Position numbers and translations under genes: made by a program. 64,000 nt of DNA. Source: CAYUTA01 sp964447605 (GTDB taxonomy: Bacteria > Bacillota > Clostridia > Christensenellales > CAG-138). Position 1 is the first letter of the stretch; the number at the start of each line of letters is the position of its first letter. Shown here piece by piece: positions 38,491 through 47,086 of the stretch. The stretch covers positions 25,640-89,639 of the forward strand of contig CAYUTA010000001.1 in NCBI GenBank assembly GCA_964447605.1. Direction: 5' to 3'. The notes under the pieces were generated by a model. That model saw only the letters and a list, made by a program, of their open reading frames with translations. It was not told the DNA's origin and searched no databases.

Positions 38491-38519
38491 TTGCATAAGC
38501 GGGCGCGATTCGCTATAAT
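38491..38519 (+). promoter_or_regulatory. Sigma-A promoter for queA
   Basis: TTGCAT (38491-38496), 17-nt spacer, TATAAT (38514-38519), about 30 nt before the queA start. Confidence 0.7.
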
Positions 38520-38551
38520 ACCAACGGAATAAGCGAAAAGGGTACTGCCGT

Positions 38552-39577
38552 TTGCATACGAAGGATTTTTACTATGATCTGCCGCAGGAACTGATTGCGC
38601 AGACGCCGGCTGCGGACCGCGCGTCCTCGCGCCTTCTGGTATACGACCGGGCGACGGGCGCGTTGGCGGACCGGCGTTTTGCCGACATTACCGAATATCT
38701 TCGGCCCAACGACGTGCTGGTGCGCAACACCACGCGCGTAATTCCGGCACGCCTGTTTGGCAAGCGTGCGGATACGGGTGGAAACATGGAGTTCCTGCTG
38801 CTCAAGCGGCTGGATGAACGGCGCTGGGAATGCCTTTGCCGCCCGGCAAGGCGCGCGCGCGCCGGACAGCGGTATGTGATCAATGGCGAGCTGGCCGTAA
38901 CCGTTGTCGGCGAAACCGCCGCGGATGGCGGACGGGTGGTGGCGCTCGGCTATGACGGCGTGTTCGAGGAGGTGCTCGACCGCGCCGGACAAATGCCGCT
39001 GCCTCCATATATCACCGAGCGGCTGGACGATCAGGCGCGTTATCAGACCGTCTATGCGCGCCAGCGCGGATCGGCCGCCGCGCCCACGGCGGGGCTGCAC
39101 TTTACCGGGGAGTTGCTTGAGCGCATCCAAAAAAGCGGAACGGATATTGTGGACGTACTGCTGCATGTGGGCCTGGGCACGTTCCGGCCCGTTTCGGAAG
39201 AGAACATCGAGGACCATGCGATGCATGAGGAGTATTATGAGGTCACGCAGGAGACGGTCGACCGCATCCACGCCGCGCGAAGCCGGGGCGGGCGCGTGAT
39301 TGCGGTGGGCACGACCTCCTGCCGCACGCTTGAGAGCGTGACCGGCGGGGATGGAACGGCGCATCCCGGCTCCGGCTGGACCGGGATTTATATCACACCC
39401 GGATACCGGTTCAGGGCCATAGACGCGTTGATTACAAATTTCCATCTGCCGGAATCCACGCTGCTGATGCTTGTTTCCGCGCTGATGGGGCGCGAGGAGG
39501 CGTTGCGCGCCTATGCGCATGCAATCGGGCGGCGCTATCGCTTTTTCAGCTTTGGCGACGCGATGTTGATCCTCTAG
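38552..39577 (+). CDS. queA: S-adenosylmethionine:tRNA ribosyltransferase-isomerase QueA
   Basis: A 341-residue enzyme that transfers ribose from SAM to 7-aminomethyl-deazaguanine in tRNA to form epoxyqueuosine. Typical segments: the opening DFYYDLPQELIAQTP, LLKRLDERRWECLCRP, and the end region FHLPESTLLMLVSALMG. It starts at TTG. Followed by tgt after 132 nt, the usual queuosine pairing. Confidence 0.94.
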   Translation: MHTKDFYYDLPQELIAQTPAADRASSRLLVYDRATGALADRRFADITEYLRPNDVLVRNTTRVIPARLFGKRADTGGNMEFLLLKRLDERRWECLCRPARRARAGQRYVINGELAVTVVGETAADGGRVVALGYDGVFEEVLDRAGQMPLPPYITERLDDQARYQTVYARQRGSAAAPTAGLHFTGELLERIQKSGTDIVDVLLHVGLGTFRPVSEENIEDHAMHEEYYEVTQETVDRIHAARSRGGRVIAVGTTSCRTLESVTGGDGTAHPGSGWTGIYITPGYRFRAIDALITNFHLPESTLLMLVSALMGREEALRAYAHAIGRRYRFFSFGDAMLIL

Positions 39578-39682
39578 GCGCATGCCGGTCCAAGGTGCTT
39601 TTGCGGAAGGGACGCGCGTCCGCAGCGGCAGGCGGCCCGGCGCGGCGCACGGAGGAAGACGTTGCCGGAACGCCGGAAATGA

Positions 39683-41270
<1,588 letters not shown>

Positions 41271-41289
<19 letters not shown>

Positions 41290-41909
41290 GTACCTCCGGC
41301 GCCATTGCGACCGCCGCGCTGGTGCGGGAAGGGCGCTGCGTATGCGCGCTGGCCGCCGGCACGGATAAGCGCCATGCCGAAACGGTGTTTCCGCTCATCG
41401 AGCGCCTGCTGCTGGAGGCGGGCACGCCGCTGTCGGATGTCGGACTGTTTGCCGTGGATGTCGGACCCGGCTCATTTACGGGCGTTCGCATCGGGGTTTC
41501 GGCAATCAACGCAATGGCCGCCGCACAGGGCAAACGGGTCGTTCCGGTAAGCTCGCTGCGCGCGGTTTACCGGGCAAACGCGGAGATATCGGAGCGCGTT
41601 TGCATTCTGCTGGACGCGGGCAATGGGAACGGCTATGCCGCGCAGTATGGCGGTGGAACAGAGCTTGCGCCGCCCGAGGCGGTCGTGGCCAGGCCCTATC
41701 TTGACGCGCTGCCGGAAAATATGGCCGTGGTTACGGATTTTGAAGCCGGCGGGCGGGCGCCGCTGATCCCGGCGGCGGGGGATATCGGCGGGGAGGCGTA
41801 CCTGCTGCGCGATACCGCCGCGGCTGCCGCCGCGCCGCTGTACCTGCGGCCTTCGCAGGCGGAGCGCATGTGGAAGCTGCGGCAGGAGGCGGGCCGGAAT
41901 GTGTATTGA
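41271..41909 (+). CDS. tsaB: tRNA threonylcarbamoyladenosine protein TsaB
   Basis: A 212-residue ASKHA-fold protein, scaffold and dimer partner of TsaD in t6A formation. Diagnostic segments are ILAVSTSG at the N terminus and VDVGPGSFTGVRIG. GTG start inside the end of tsaE (19 nt overlap). Followed by rimI with an 11-nt overlap. Confidence 0.93.
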
Positions 41910-42369
41910 GATTCGTCCGATGGCGCGGCCGGATGTGCCCGCGGTACATGATATTGAACGCGCCTGCTTCCGTTCCCCATGGTCAAAGATGACGCTCTTT
42001 GGGGAGCTTCGCAACGATGTGGCGCGCTACCGCGTGGTTGTGCGGGATGGAAAGATCATTGGCCATGCGGGCATGTGGGTGCTTTTTGACGAGGCGCACA
42101 TTACAAACGTAGCCATACTGCCCGAATACCGCCGCAAGGGCTATGCAAAGCGGCTGATGCTGACCATGATGGAGTGTGCGCGCCAGTTGGATGCGTCGAT
42201 GATGACGCTTGAGGTACGCAGAAGCAATCTTAGCGCGCAAAGCCTCTATGAAGGGCTTGACTTCCAGCAAAACGGGCTTCGTCCGCGCTATTACAGCGAC
42301 ACCGGCGAGGACGCGTTGCTGATGTGGAATATGGATATCCGGCAAACGCTGAAAAATAACGGGAGGTAA
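41899..42369 (+). CDS. rimI: Ribosomal protein bS18 alanine N-acetyltransferase RimI
   Basis: A 156-residue GNAT-family protein with the acetyl-CoA segment [12 protein letters not shown] and end-region [18 protein letters not shown]. Order tsaE-tsaB-rimI is the usual one; tsaD, normally near, is missing here. Acetylation of S18 is inferred from this context. Confidence 0.9.
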   Translation: MCIEIRPMARPDVPAVHDIERACFRSPWSKMTLFGELRNDVARYRVVVRDGKIIGHAGMWVLFDEAHITNVAILPEYRRKGYAKRLMLTMMECARQLDASMMTLEVRRSNLSAQSLYEGLDFQQNGLRPRYYSDTGEDALLMWNMDIRQTLKNNGR

Positions 42370-42377
42370 AGAGCAAC

Positions 42378-42881
42378 ATGGCACTGTATCAGGATTGGGA
42401 GGAGCTGGCGCGGCAGGAGCGCACGCAGAAGGAGTCCGACGCGTTCTGGAGCGCATACTTCGACAAGGAAACAGAGGTATACAAGCGTATTCTTACTGAT
42501 AAGGAGAACCGTCTTACCGGCACGCTGCACGGGCTGGCGGAGCGTTTTGGCATGGAGGATATGGAGTTTACTGGGTTTCTCGACGGTGTGAACACCAGCC
42601 TGACCGGGGAGCTTAAGCTCGATAAGCTCAATGCGAGCTCCAGGCTTGCTATCACGATCGACTTTGAAAAGCTCTATTACAACATGCATAAGGCCAGGGC
42701 GCCGTGGCTGTATGAGCTTGCGGCCTGGGACGATGTGCTCCCCGCCGTGCGGCGCGCCGAAATTTTTCAGCAATACAAGCACGACCAGGTTTATCATAGC
42801 CAGAAGACGGCCGGGCGCAACGACCCGTGCCCCTGCGGCAGCGGCAAGAAATATAAAAAATGCTGCGGTCTGAACGCATAG
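42378..42881 (+). CDS. SEC-C metal-binding domain protein
   Basis: A 167-residue protein with an all-helical N-terminal part and a C-terminal SEC-C zinc motif ([17 protein letters not shown]). The motif also occurs at the end of SecA, but the rest is unrelated. Function unknown. It follows rimI by 8 nt and precedes the tRNA cluster. No membrane segment. Confidence 0.88.
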   Translation: MALYQDWEELARQERTQKESDAFWSAYFDKETEVYKRILTDKENRLTGTLHGLAERFGMEDMEFTGFLDGVNTSLTGELKLDKLNASSRLAITIDFEKLYYNMHKARAPWLYELAAWDDVLPAVRRAEIFQQYKHDQVYHSQKTAGRNDPCPCGSGKKYKKCCGLNA

Positions 42882-42936
42882 ATCGGCAACCGCCTGCGCG
42901 TTACCATAGAATTTAATAGGAATTTGCCGTTTTTAA

Positions 42937-42965
42937 TTGACAGGAGCGTGTTCTGACCTTATAAT
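42937..42965 (+). promoter_or_regulatory. Promoter of the tRNA cluster
   Basis: TTGACA (42937-42942), 17-nt spacer, TATAAT (42960-42965). Perfect consensus, 24 nt upstream of the first tRNA. Confidence 0.85.
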
Positions 42966-42988
42966 ATTGTCTCGGAACGCGCCGCCGA

Positions 42989-43065
42989 GCGCCTGTAGCT
43001 CAGCTGGATAGAGCAACGGCCTTCTAAGCCGTAGGTCCCGGGTTCGAATCCCTGCAGGCGCGCCA
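42989..43065 (+). tRNA. tRNA-Arg (anticodon TCT)
   Basis: Acceptor stem GCGCCTG/CAGGCGC, discriminator G, genomic CCA at 43063-43065; anticodon loop CTTCTAA; T-loop GGTTCGAATC. First of six tandem genes. Confidence 0.95.
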
Positions 43066-43071
43066 GAATAT

Positions 43072-43149
43072 GGTGGGTATAGCTCAGTTGGTTAGAGTGC
43101 CTGGTTGTGGCCCAGGAGGTCGTGGGTTCAAATCCCACTACTCACCCCA
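43072..43149 (+). tRNA. tRNA-His (anticodon GTG)
   Basis: Starts with the extra G-1 (43072) of histidine tRNAs; acceptor GTGGGTA/TACTCAC, discriminator C, encoded CCA; anticodon loop TTGTGGC. Confidence 0.95.
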
Positions 43150-43173
43150 TTTTTTTATGGTAAACCGGCGCGG

Positions 43174-43248
43174 TGGGGTGTAGCCAAGCGGTAAGGCATC
43201 AGACTTTGACTCTGACATTCGTAGGTTCGATCCCTGCCACCCCAGCCA
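43174..43248 (+). tRNA. tRNA-Gln (anticodon TTG)
   Basis: Acceptor TGGGGTG/CACCCCA with discriminator G and encoded CCA; anticodon loop CTTTGAC. Confidence 0.95.
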
Positions 43249-43251
43249 TTT

Positions 43252-43327
43252 GACCCGTTAGCTCAGCCGGTAGAGCACCTGACTTTTAATCAGGGTGTCC
43301 GGAGTTCGAATCTCCGACGGGTCACCA
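43252..43327 (+). tRNA. tRNA-Lys (anticodon TTT)
   Basis: Acceptor GACCCGT/ACGGGTC, encoded CCA; anticodon loop CTTTTAA. Confidence 0.95.
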
Positions 43328-43349
43328 TAACGGTTTTTATCAGGCGCGT

Positions 43350-43435
43350 GCGGGCGTGGCGGAATTGGCAGACGCGCCAGATTTAGGTTCTGGTGCCGTA
43401 TAGGCGTATGAGTTCAAGTCTCTTCGCCCGCACCA
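43350..43435 (+). tRNA. tRNA-Leu (anticodon TAG)
   Basis: Class II tRNA with a long variable arm; acceptor GCGGGCG/CGCCCGC, encoded CCA; anticodon loop ATTTAGG. Confidence 0.95.
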
Positions 43436-43445
43436 GTTTTTATAT

Positions 43446-43519
43446 GCAGGTATAGTGTAGTGGTAACACATTAGCCTTCCAAGCTGAGATCACGGGTTCG
43501 AGCCCCGTTACCTGCTCCA
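43446..43519 (+). tRNA. tRNA-Gly (anticodon TCC)
   Basis: Acceptor GCAGGTA/TACCTGC, encoded CCA; anticodon loop CTTCCAA. Last of the cluster; its CCA runs into the terminator stem. Confidence 0.95.
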
Positions 43520-43558
43520 ACGCAAAGCGGAGGCCTCACCGGCCTCCGCTTTGCGTTG
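43518..43558 (+). terminator. Strong terminator hairpin after the tRNA cluster
   Basis: A perfect 18-bp stem (43518-43535 with 43541-43558) and 5-nt loop, directly after tRNA-Gly. No long T-run follows, so it may act as a processing/termination hairpin. Confidence 0.7.
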
Positions 43559-43617
43559 CTACGGAATGGAGGGGCTCAAAGCCGCGTGAAGAAAACGGTC
43601 CGGCGGACCGTTGAATC

Positions 43618-43642
43618 CGTCAGAAAACTCTGTTTTTTGACG
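43618..43642. repeat. A/T-rich hairpin, second copy
   Basis: CGTCAGAAAAC and GTTTTTTGACG pair around TCT. The core 23 bases match the hairpin at 10831-10853 at 19 positions. A second hairpin, CGGTCCG-G-CGGACCG, lies just upstream (about 43589-43603). The remainder of 43560-44060 has a longer inverted repeat near 43696-43735 and no convincing gene. Confidence 0.5.
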
Positions 43643-43845
43643 GGACAACTGCATTTTACCTCTTGCCCTGCGGGTTTCCGGGCAGCAAAATGCACCAAGT
43701 ATGGGCGGCGGACGCACACGCCGTCCTTGCCCATAAAAGGAAGCGTTCCTCTGCGGAGGCAGGGCAAGAGCCTTTACGCTCCTTTATCTTTGCGCGCCAT
43801 TAGACAAAGGCCGTATAATAAACCGGAAAAAATGTAAATGCTGTT

Positions 43846-43868
43846 GCCCTGCTGCGGAGGGCCTTTTT
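43846..43868 (+). terminator. Small terminator upstream of the cas operon
   Basis: GCCCT and AGGGC pair (loop GCTGCGG) and are followed by CTTTTTG. A TATAAT at 43814-43819 with TTGCGC 18 nt upstream could drive a very short RNA of about 45 nt ending here. Confidence 0.5.
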
Positions 43869-44060
43869 GTCACGCTGGAACGATTGCGTTGCCTGTCGGC
43901 CTTGCGACATGAAACGTGTCAAAATTACCGCGCATGTGCGTTGGATTTGACGGATACTTTGGCGGAGTCTGTATGCTTCCGTTACGGAATTGACGGAGCA
44001 ACCCCAAGGGCGCCCATTTTGCGCATTCGCTGAAATGTTTGCTTATCACCTTTGTTTGGG

Positions 44061-44089
44061 TTGATATATTTGTCATATTCCGGTATAAT
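44061..44089 (+). promoter_or_regulatory. Promoter of cas3
   Basis: TTGATA (44061-44066), 17-nt spacer, TATAAT (44084-44089), about 65 nt upstream of the cas3 ATG. Confidence 0.75.
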
Positions 44090-44152
44090 CATAATAGGGA
44101 AAACCATATCGAAATCCATCAGCAGCTCTTTTCAACCCCACAGGAGGGTATA

Positions 44153-46282
44153 ATGAAATATCTGGCTCACAGAAATGTGGAAACGGGCAGGGAACAGGCC
44201 CTATCCAAGCATCTTTTGGATACGGCAAAGCGTGCGGCGGAGTTTGCGGGCGCGTTCGGTGCGGAAACGTCGGGCTGTTTTTGCGGCCTTCTGCATGACG
44301 CGGGCAAATATCTGCCCGGCTTTCAGCGGCGCATACGGGGTTCGCCGGAACGGGTGGATCACTCCACCCCGGGGGCGCAGACCGCCTTCAAGGAGTATGG
44401 AGATGTGGCTGCCGCATTTTGCATAGCCGGGCATCATGGAGGTTTGCCGGATGGCGGCAGCAGGGCGGCCGATCAGGCGCAGGACGCTACGTTTTGGGGC
44501 CGGATGAAAAGGGACGCCGGCGATTTTGGCGCATATAAAAAGGAGCTGGACGTCGCGGGCGCAGAAATACCCGGCTGGGCTCTGCGGAATGCCCAGAGCC
44601 TGTTCTTTTATATCCGCATGCTCTTTTCCGCCCTGGTGGATGCGGATTATCTGGATACCGAGAAATTCATGAGGGATGGGACTGTGCAGCGCGGCGGCGG
44701 CGAAAGCCTGCAAGAGCTCATGGATGGGCTGGAGGCTTATATCGCAGACTGGTGGCGGGCCGGTTCCACGCTGAATCAAAGGCGCTGCGACATCCTGCGC
44801 GCGCTTATGGCGGCGGGGGAAAGCGAGCGCGGACTGTTTTCGCTCACAGTGCCCACCGGCGGCGGAAAAACCGTGGCATCCATGGCCTTTGCCCTGCTGC
44901 ACGCGCTGCGAAACGACATGGCGCGCGTTATCTACGTGATACCCTATGTAAGCGTAATCGAACAAACCCAGCAGGTATTTGAGAAAATTTTTGGTATGGA
45001 CAACGTGGTGGCGCACTATGCCAACGTGGAATACGCGGCGCCCGAAAACGGGGAGGAGACCGACAGGCGCTATCTGGCGGCGGAAAACTGGGACGCGCCC
45101 ATTATCCTTACCACCGCCGTACAGTTCTTTGAATCGCTGTATGGAAACAAACCCTCCCGCTGTCGCAAGCTGCACAACATGGCAAACAGCGTGGTGATAT
45201 TCGACGAGGCGCAAATGCTGCCTGCACCTTCCCTTGCGCCCTGCGTATCCGCCATTGCGCAGCTTGTGGAGCACTACCGCTGCTCCGCCGTGCTGTGCAC
45301 CGCCACCCAGCCCTCGCTGGACCCGTTGTTTGCCAGGTTCCTGCCGCAATATCCCATACGGGAGCTATGCCCCAAAGCGTATGCCGCGGACCCCGTGTTT
45401 ACCCGGGTCAGCTTCAAACTGGCCGGAACGCTTGCGGATGAGGAGCTCGCCCGCCGGCTGCTGCTGGAAAAGCAGGCGCTGTGCATTGTGAACACCAAGC
45501 GCCAGGCCAGGCGCGTGTTTGCGTTGACCGGCGGAGAAAACTGTTTCCACCTTTCCACGAACATGCCGCCAATCCGTCGGCGTACAGTCCTTGCACGCAT
45601 ACGGGAGCTGCTCAAGGCGGACGAGCCATGCCGGGTGGTATCCACAAGCCTGGTGGAGGCGGGGGTGGATGTGGATTTTCCGGTGGTTTATCGTGCGCTT
45701 GCAGGGCTTGATTCCATGATTCAGGCGGCCGGGCGCTGCAACAGGGAGGGCAAGCGGTCCGCCTGTGAAAGCTTCGTATACATTTTCAGCACGTCGGAGA
45801 AAGCGCCCCAGAGCATGCGGCAGAATATAGATGCCGCTGCGCGCGCCCTGCGGAACGGAGACATCGCCTCGCCCACGACCGTAAAGGCGTATTTTGATTT
45901 TCTCTATTATGTGCTCAGAGGAGAGGACCGGCTGGACAAAAAGGACATACTCGCGGAGATCGATCGCCACACCCTGCCCTTTGCCGGCGTTGCCGCAAGC
46001 TTTAAGCTCATCGACAATGCAGATTGTACCGTTTACATTCCCTGTCATGGCGGCGCGGAGGCGGTCGAAGCGCTTTTGCGCAACGGCCCCAGCCGCAGCC
46101 TTATGCGCAGGCTGGGCCAGTTTGCCGTAGGAGTAAACGCGCAGAGGTTTTGTGATCTTGTGAATACCGGCGCTGTGGAGCAGGTATCGGAAAACGCCGG
46201 CATCTTGCGGGATATGAGTCTGTACGATGCCCACGCAGGCTTGTCTCTTGACGTCGTTGAAGGCCAGGGGCTGTTTGCATAA
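44153..46282 (+). CDS. cas3: CRISPR-associated nuclease-helicase Cas3 (type I-C)
   Basis: A 709-residue effector nuclease. The N-terminal HD domain (HLLDTAKRAAE, GLLHDAGKY, AGHHGG) cleaves ssDNA; the SF2 helicase core follows with Walker A PTGGGKT (about residue 234) and DEAQ (about 351), then VSTSLVEAGVDVDFP and QAAGRCNREGK. ATG 44153 behind GGAGGG is preferred to an upstream in-frame start. It is separated from cas5c by a bidirectional terminator and a minus-strand RNA gene, so it may be transcribed apart from the Cascade genes. Confidence 0.95.
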   Translation: MKYLAHRNVETGREQALSKHLLDTAKRAAEFAGAFGAETSGCFCGLLHDAGKYLPGFQRRIRGSPERVDHSTPGAQTAFKEYGDVAAAFCIAGHHGGLPDGGSRAADQAQDATFWGRMKRDAGDFGAYKKELDVAGAEIPGWALRNAQSLFFYIRMLFSALVDADYLDTEKFMRDGTVQRGGGESLQELMDGLEAYIADWWRAGSTLNQRRCDILRALMAAGESERGLFSLTVPTGGGKTVASMAFALLHALRNDMARVIYVIPYVSVIEQTQQVFEKIFGMDNVVAHYANVEYAAPENGEETDRRYLAAENWDAPIILTTAVQFFESLYGNKPSRCRKLHNMANSVVIFDEAQMLPAPSLAPCVSAIAQLVEHYRCSAVLCTATQPSLDPLFARFLPQYPIRELCPKAYAADPVFTRVSFKLAGTLADEELARRLLLEKQALCIVNTKRQARRVFALTGGENCFHLSTNMPPIRRRTVLARIRELLKADEPCRVVSTSLVEAGVDVDFPVVYRALAGLDSMIQAAGRCNREGKRSACESFVYIFSTSEKAPQSMRQNIDAAARALRNGDIASPTTVKAYFDFLYYVLRGEDRLDKKDILAEIDRHTLPFAGVAASFKLIDNADCTVYIPCHGGAEAVEALLRNGPSRSLMRRLGQFAVGVNAQRFCDLVNTGAVEQVSENAGILRDMSLYDAHAGLSLDVVEGQGLFA

Positions 46283-46322
46283 ACAAAACGGCGGAGCAAC
46301 GAGCGGCTCGCCGTTTTGTTTT
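46281..46322. terminator. Bidirectional terminator between cas3 and cas5c
   Basis: AAACAAAACGGCG pairs with CGCCGTTTTGTTT; T-rich on both strands. Stops cas3 on plus and the guide-like RNA on minus. It overlaps the last two bases of the cas3 stop codon. Confidence 0.75.
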
Positions 46323-46340
46323 CATAAATACCGGATAACC

Positions 46341-46366
46341 ATTTCAATCCACGGTGCGTTCGCACC
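46341..46366 (-). CRISPR. Type I-C repeat-like sequence inside the guide-like RNA
   Basis: On minus: a perfect 6-bp stem with AA loop, then GTGGATTGAAAT, the conserved end of type I-C repeats. It is opposite in orientation to the cas genes and is the only sequence in the window with this exact tag. Confidence 0.65.
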
Positions 46367-46377
46367 AATATTTAAAA

Positions 46378-46406
46378 AGGATATCGGGAAAACAGGGTAT
46401 TGACAA
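46378..46406 (-). promoter_or_regulatory. Promoter for the guide-like RNA
   Basis: On minus: TTGTCA (46406-46401), 17-nt spacer, TATCCT (46383-46378). It falls inside the predicted protospacer that begins at 46413. Confidence 0.5.
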
Positions 46407-46407
46407 A

Positions 46408-46416
46408 ATAACCGAA
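46408..46416 (-). promoter_or_regulatory. PAM plus seed-match site at the cas5c start region
   Basis: On minus: TTC (46416-46414) then GGTTAT (46413-46408), identical to the first six bases after the repeat tag. Beyond the seed only scattered matches occur, as expected for binding without cleavage. On plus the GAA of the PAM adjoins the GGAGG of the cas5c ribosome site. Confidence 0.5.
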
Positions 46417-46429
46417 GGAGGATATGCGA

Positions 46430-47086
46430 ATGCCCGTACAGGTAGAAGTCTGGGGGGACTATGCGGCCTTTAACCGCCCGGAACTTCGCGTGGAACGCGT
46501 AAGCTATGAAGTGCCGACCCCATCCGCCGCCCGGGGGATACTGGACGCCATCTATTTTCATTCCGGGTTAAAATGGTGCGTGGACAGGATTCATGTGCTC
46601 AAGCCCATCGCCTTCGCCAGCATCCGGCGCAACGAGGTCAAATCCAAAATTTCCGTCAAGAATGTGCGCGGCGTTATGAAGGGGGGCGGCACGCCGCTGT
46701 TCATCAGCACCGCCGACGACATCCAGCAGCGGGCGGCGCTGGTGCTGCGGGATGTGCGCTACGTGATTGAGGCGCACTTTGAACTGGTGCCGGAAAAAAT
46801 GGCCCCGGAAGATCATGAGGGCAAATTTTGCAACATCATGCGGAGACGGCTGGAACGCGGGCAATGCTACCATACCCCATACCTCGGCGTGCGCGAATTT
46901 CCCGCCCATTTCAGAAGGTGGGAGGGCGGCCCGATCGTCACGGCCTATCCAGACGAAGATAAGAACCTCGGCCTCATGCTCTATGACATGGATTATAGCG
47001 ATCCGGAAAACATCACACCCATGTTCTTTCGCGCCGAATTAAAAAAAGGCGTGCTGGACCTCAGGGATTGCGAGGTGCTCAGATGA
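46430..47086 (+). CDS. cas5c: Cas5c (Cas5d), Cascade subunit and crRNA endonuclease of type I-C
   Basis: A 218-residue RAMP protein that in type I-C replaces Cas6 and cuts pre-crRNA. It begins PVQVEVWGDYAAFNRPELRVERVS with the family Tyr/Pro patterns, then PTPSAARGILDAIYF. Two ATGs (46424, 46430); the second is 8 nt past GGAGG and preferred. Its TGA overlaps the cas8c ATG. Its promoter is unclear: a terminator lies upstream, and no clean plus-strand -10/-35 pair was found. Confidence 0.94.
   Translation: MPVQVEVWGDYAAFNRPELRVERVSYEVPTPSAARGILDAIYFHSGLKWCVDRIHVLKPIAFASIRRNEVKSKISVKNVRGVMKGGGTPLFISTADDIQQRAALVLRDVRYVIEAHFELVPEKMAPEDHEGKFCNIMRRRLERGQCYHTPYLGVREFPAHFRRWEGGPIVTAYPDEDKNLGLMLYDMDYSDPENITPMFFRAELKKGVLDLRDCEVLR

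Larger units (their letters stand above)
46277..46371 (-). ncRNA. Candidate crRNA-like regulatory RNA (CreA/CreR-like)
   Basis: On minus, in order: TTGTCA, 17-nt spacer, TATCCT (46406-46378); predicted start near 46371; repeat-like hairpin GGTGCG-AA-CGCACC; the tag GTGGATTGAAAT at the I-C repeat 3' end; 18 nt beginning GGTTATCC; the terminator hairpin 46322-46281. The first six bases after the tag (GGTTAT) recur immediately after a TTC PAM at 46416-46408. Known CreTA/CreR systems use such degenerate mini-CRISPRs to guide Cascade to cas-linked promoters; that this one does so is inference. Processing by Cas5c would give the 5' handle. Confidence 0.6.

Noticed and set aside
44084..44105. Second possible target of the guide-like RNA: GGTTTTCC near the cas3 promoter (7 of 8 seed bases)
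   Set aside because: No TTC PAM precedes it (TAT instead), and a 7 of 8 match is likely by chance at about one in ten.
46400..46428. Plus-strand promoter TTGACA-17-TATGCG for cas5c
   Set aside because: The -10 would overlap the cas5c start codon, leaving no ribosome site in the RNA.
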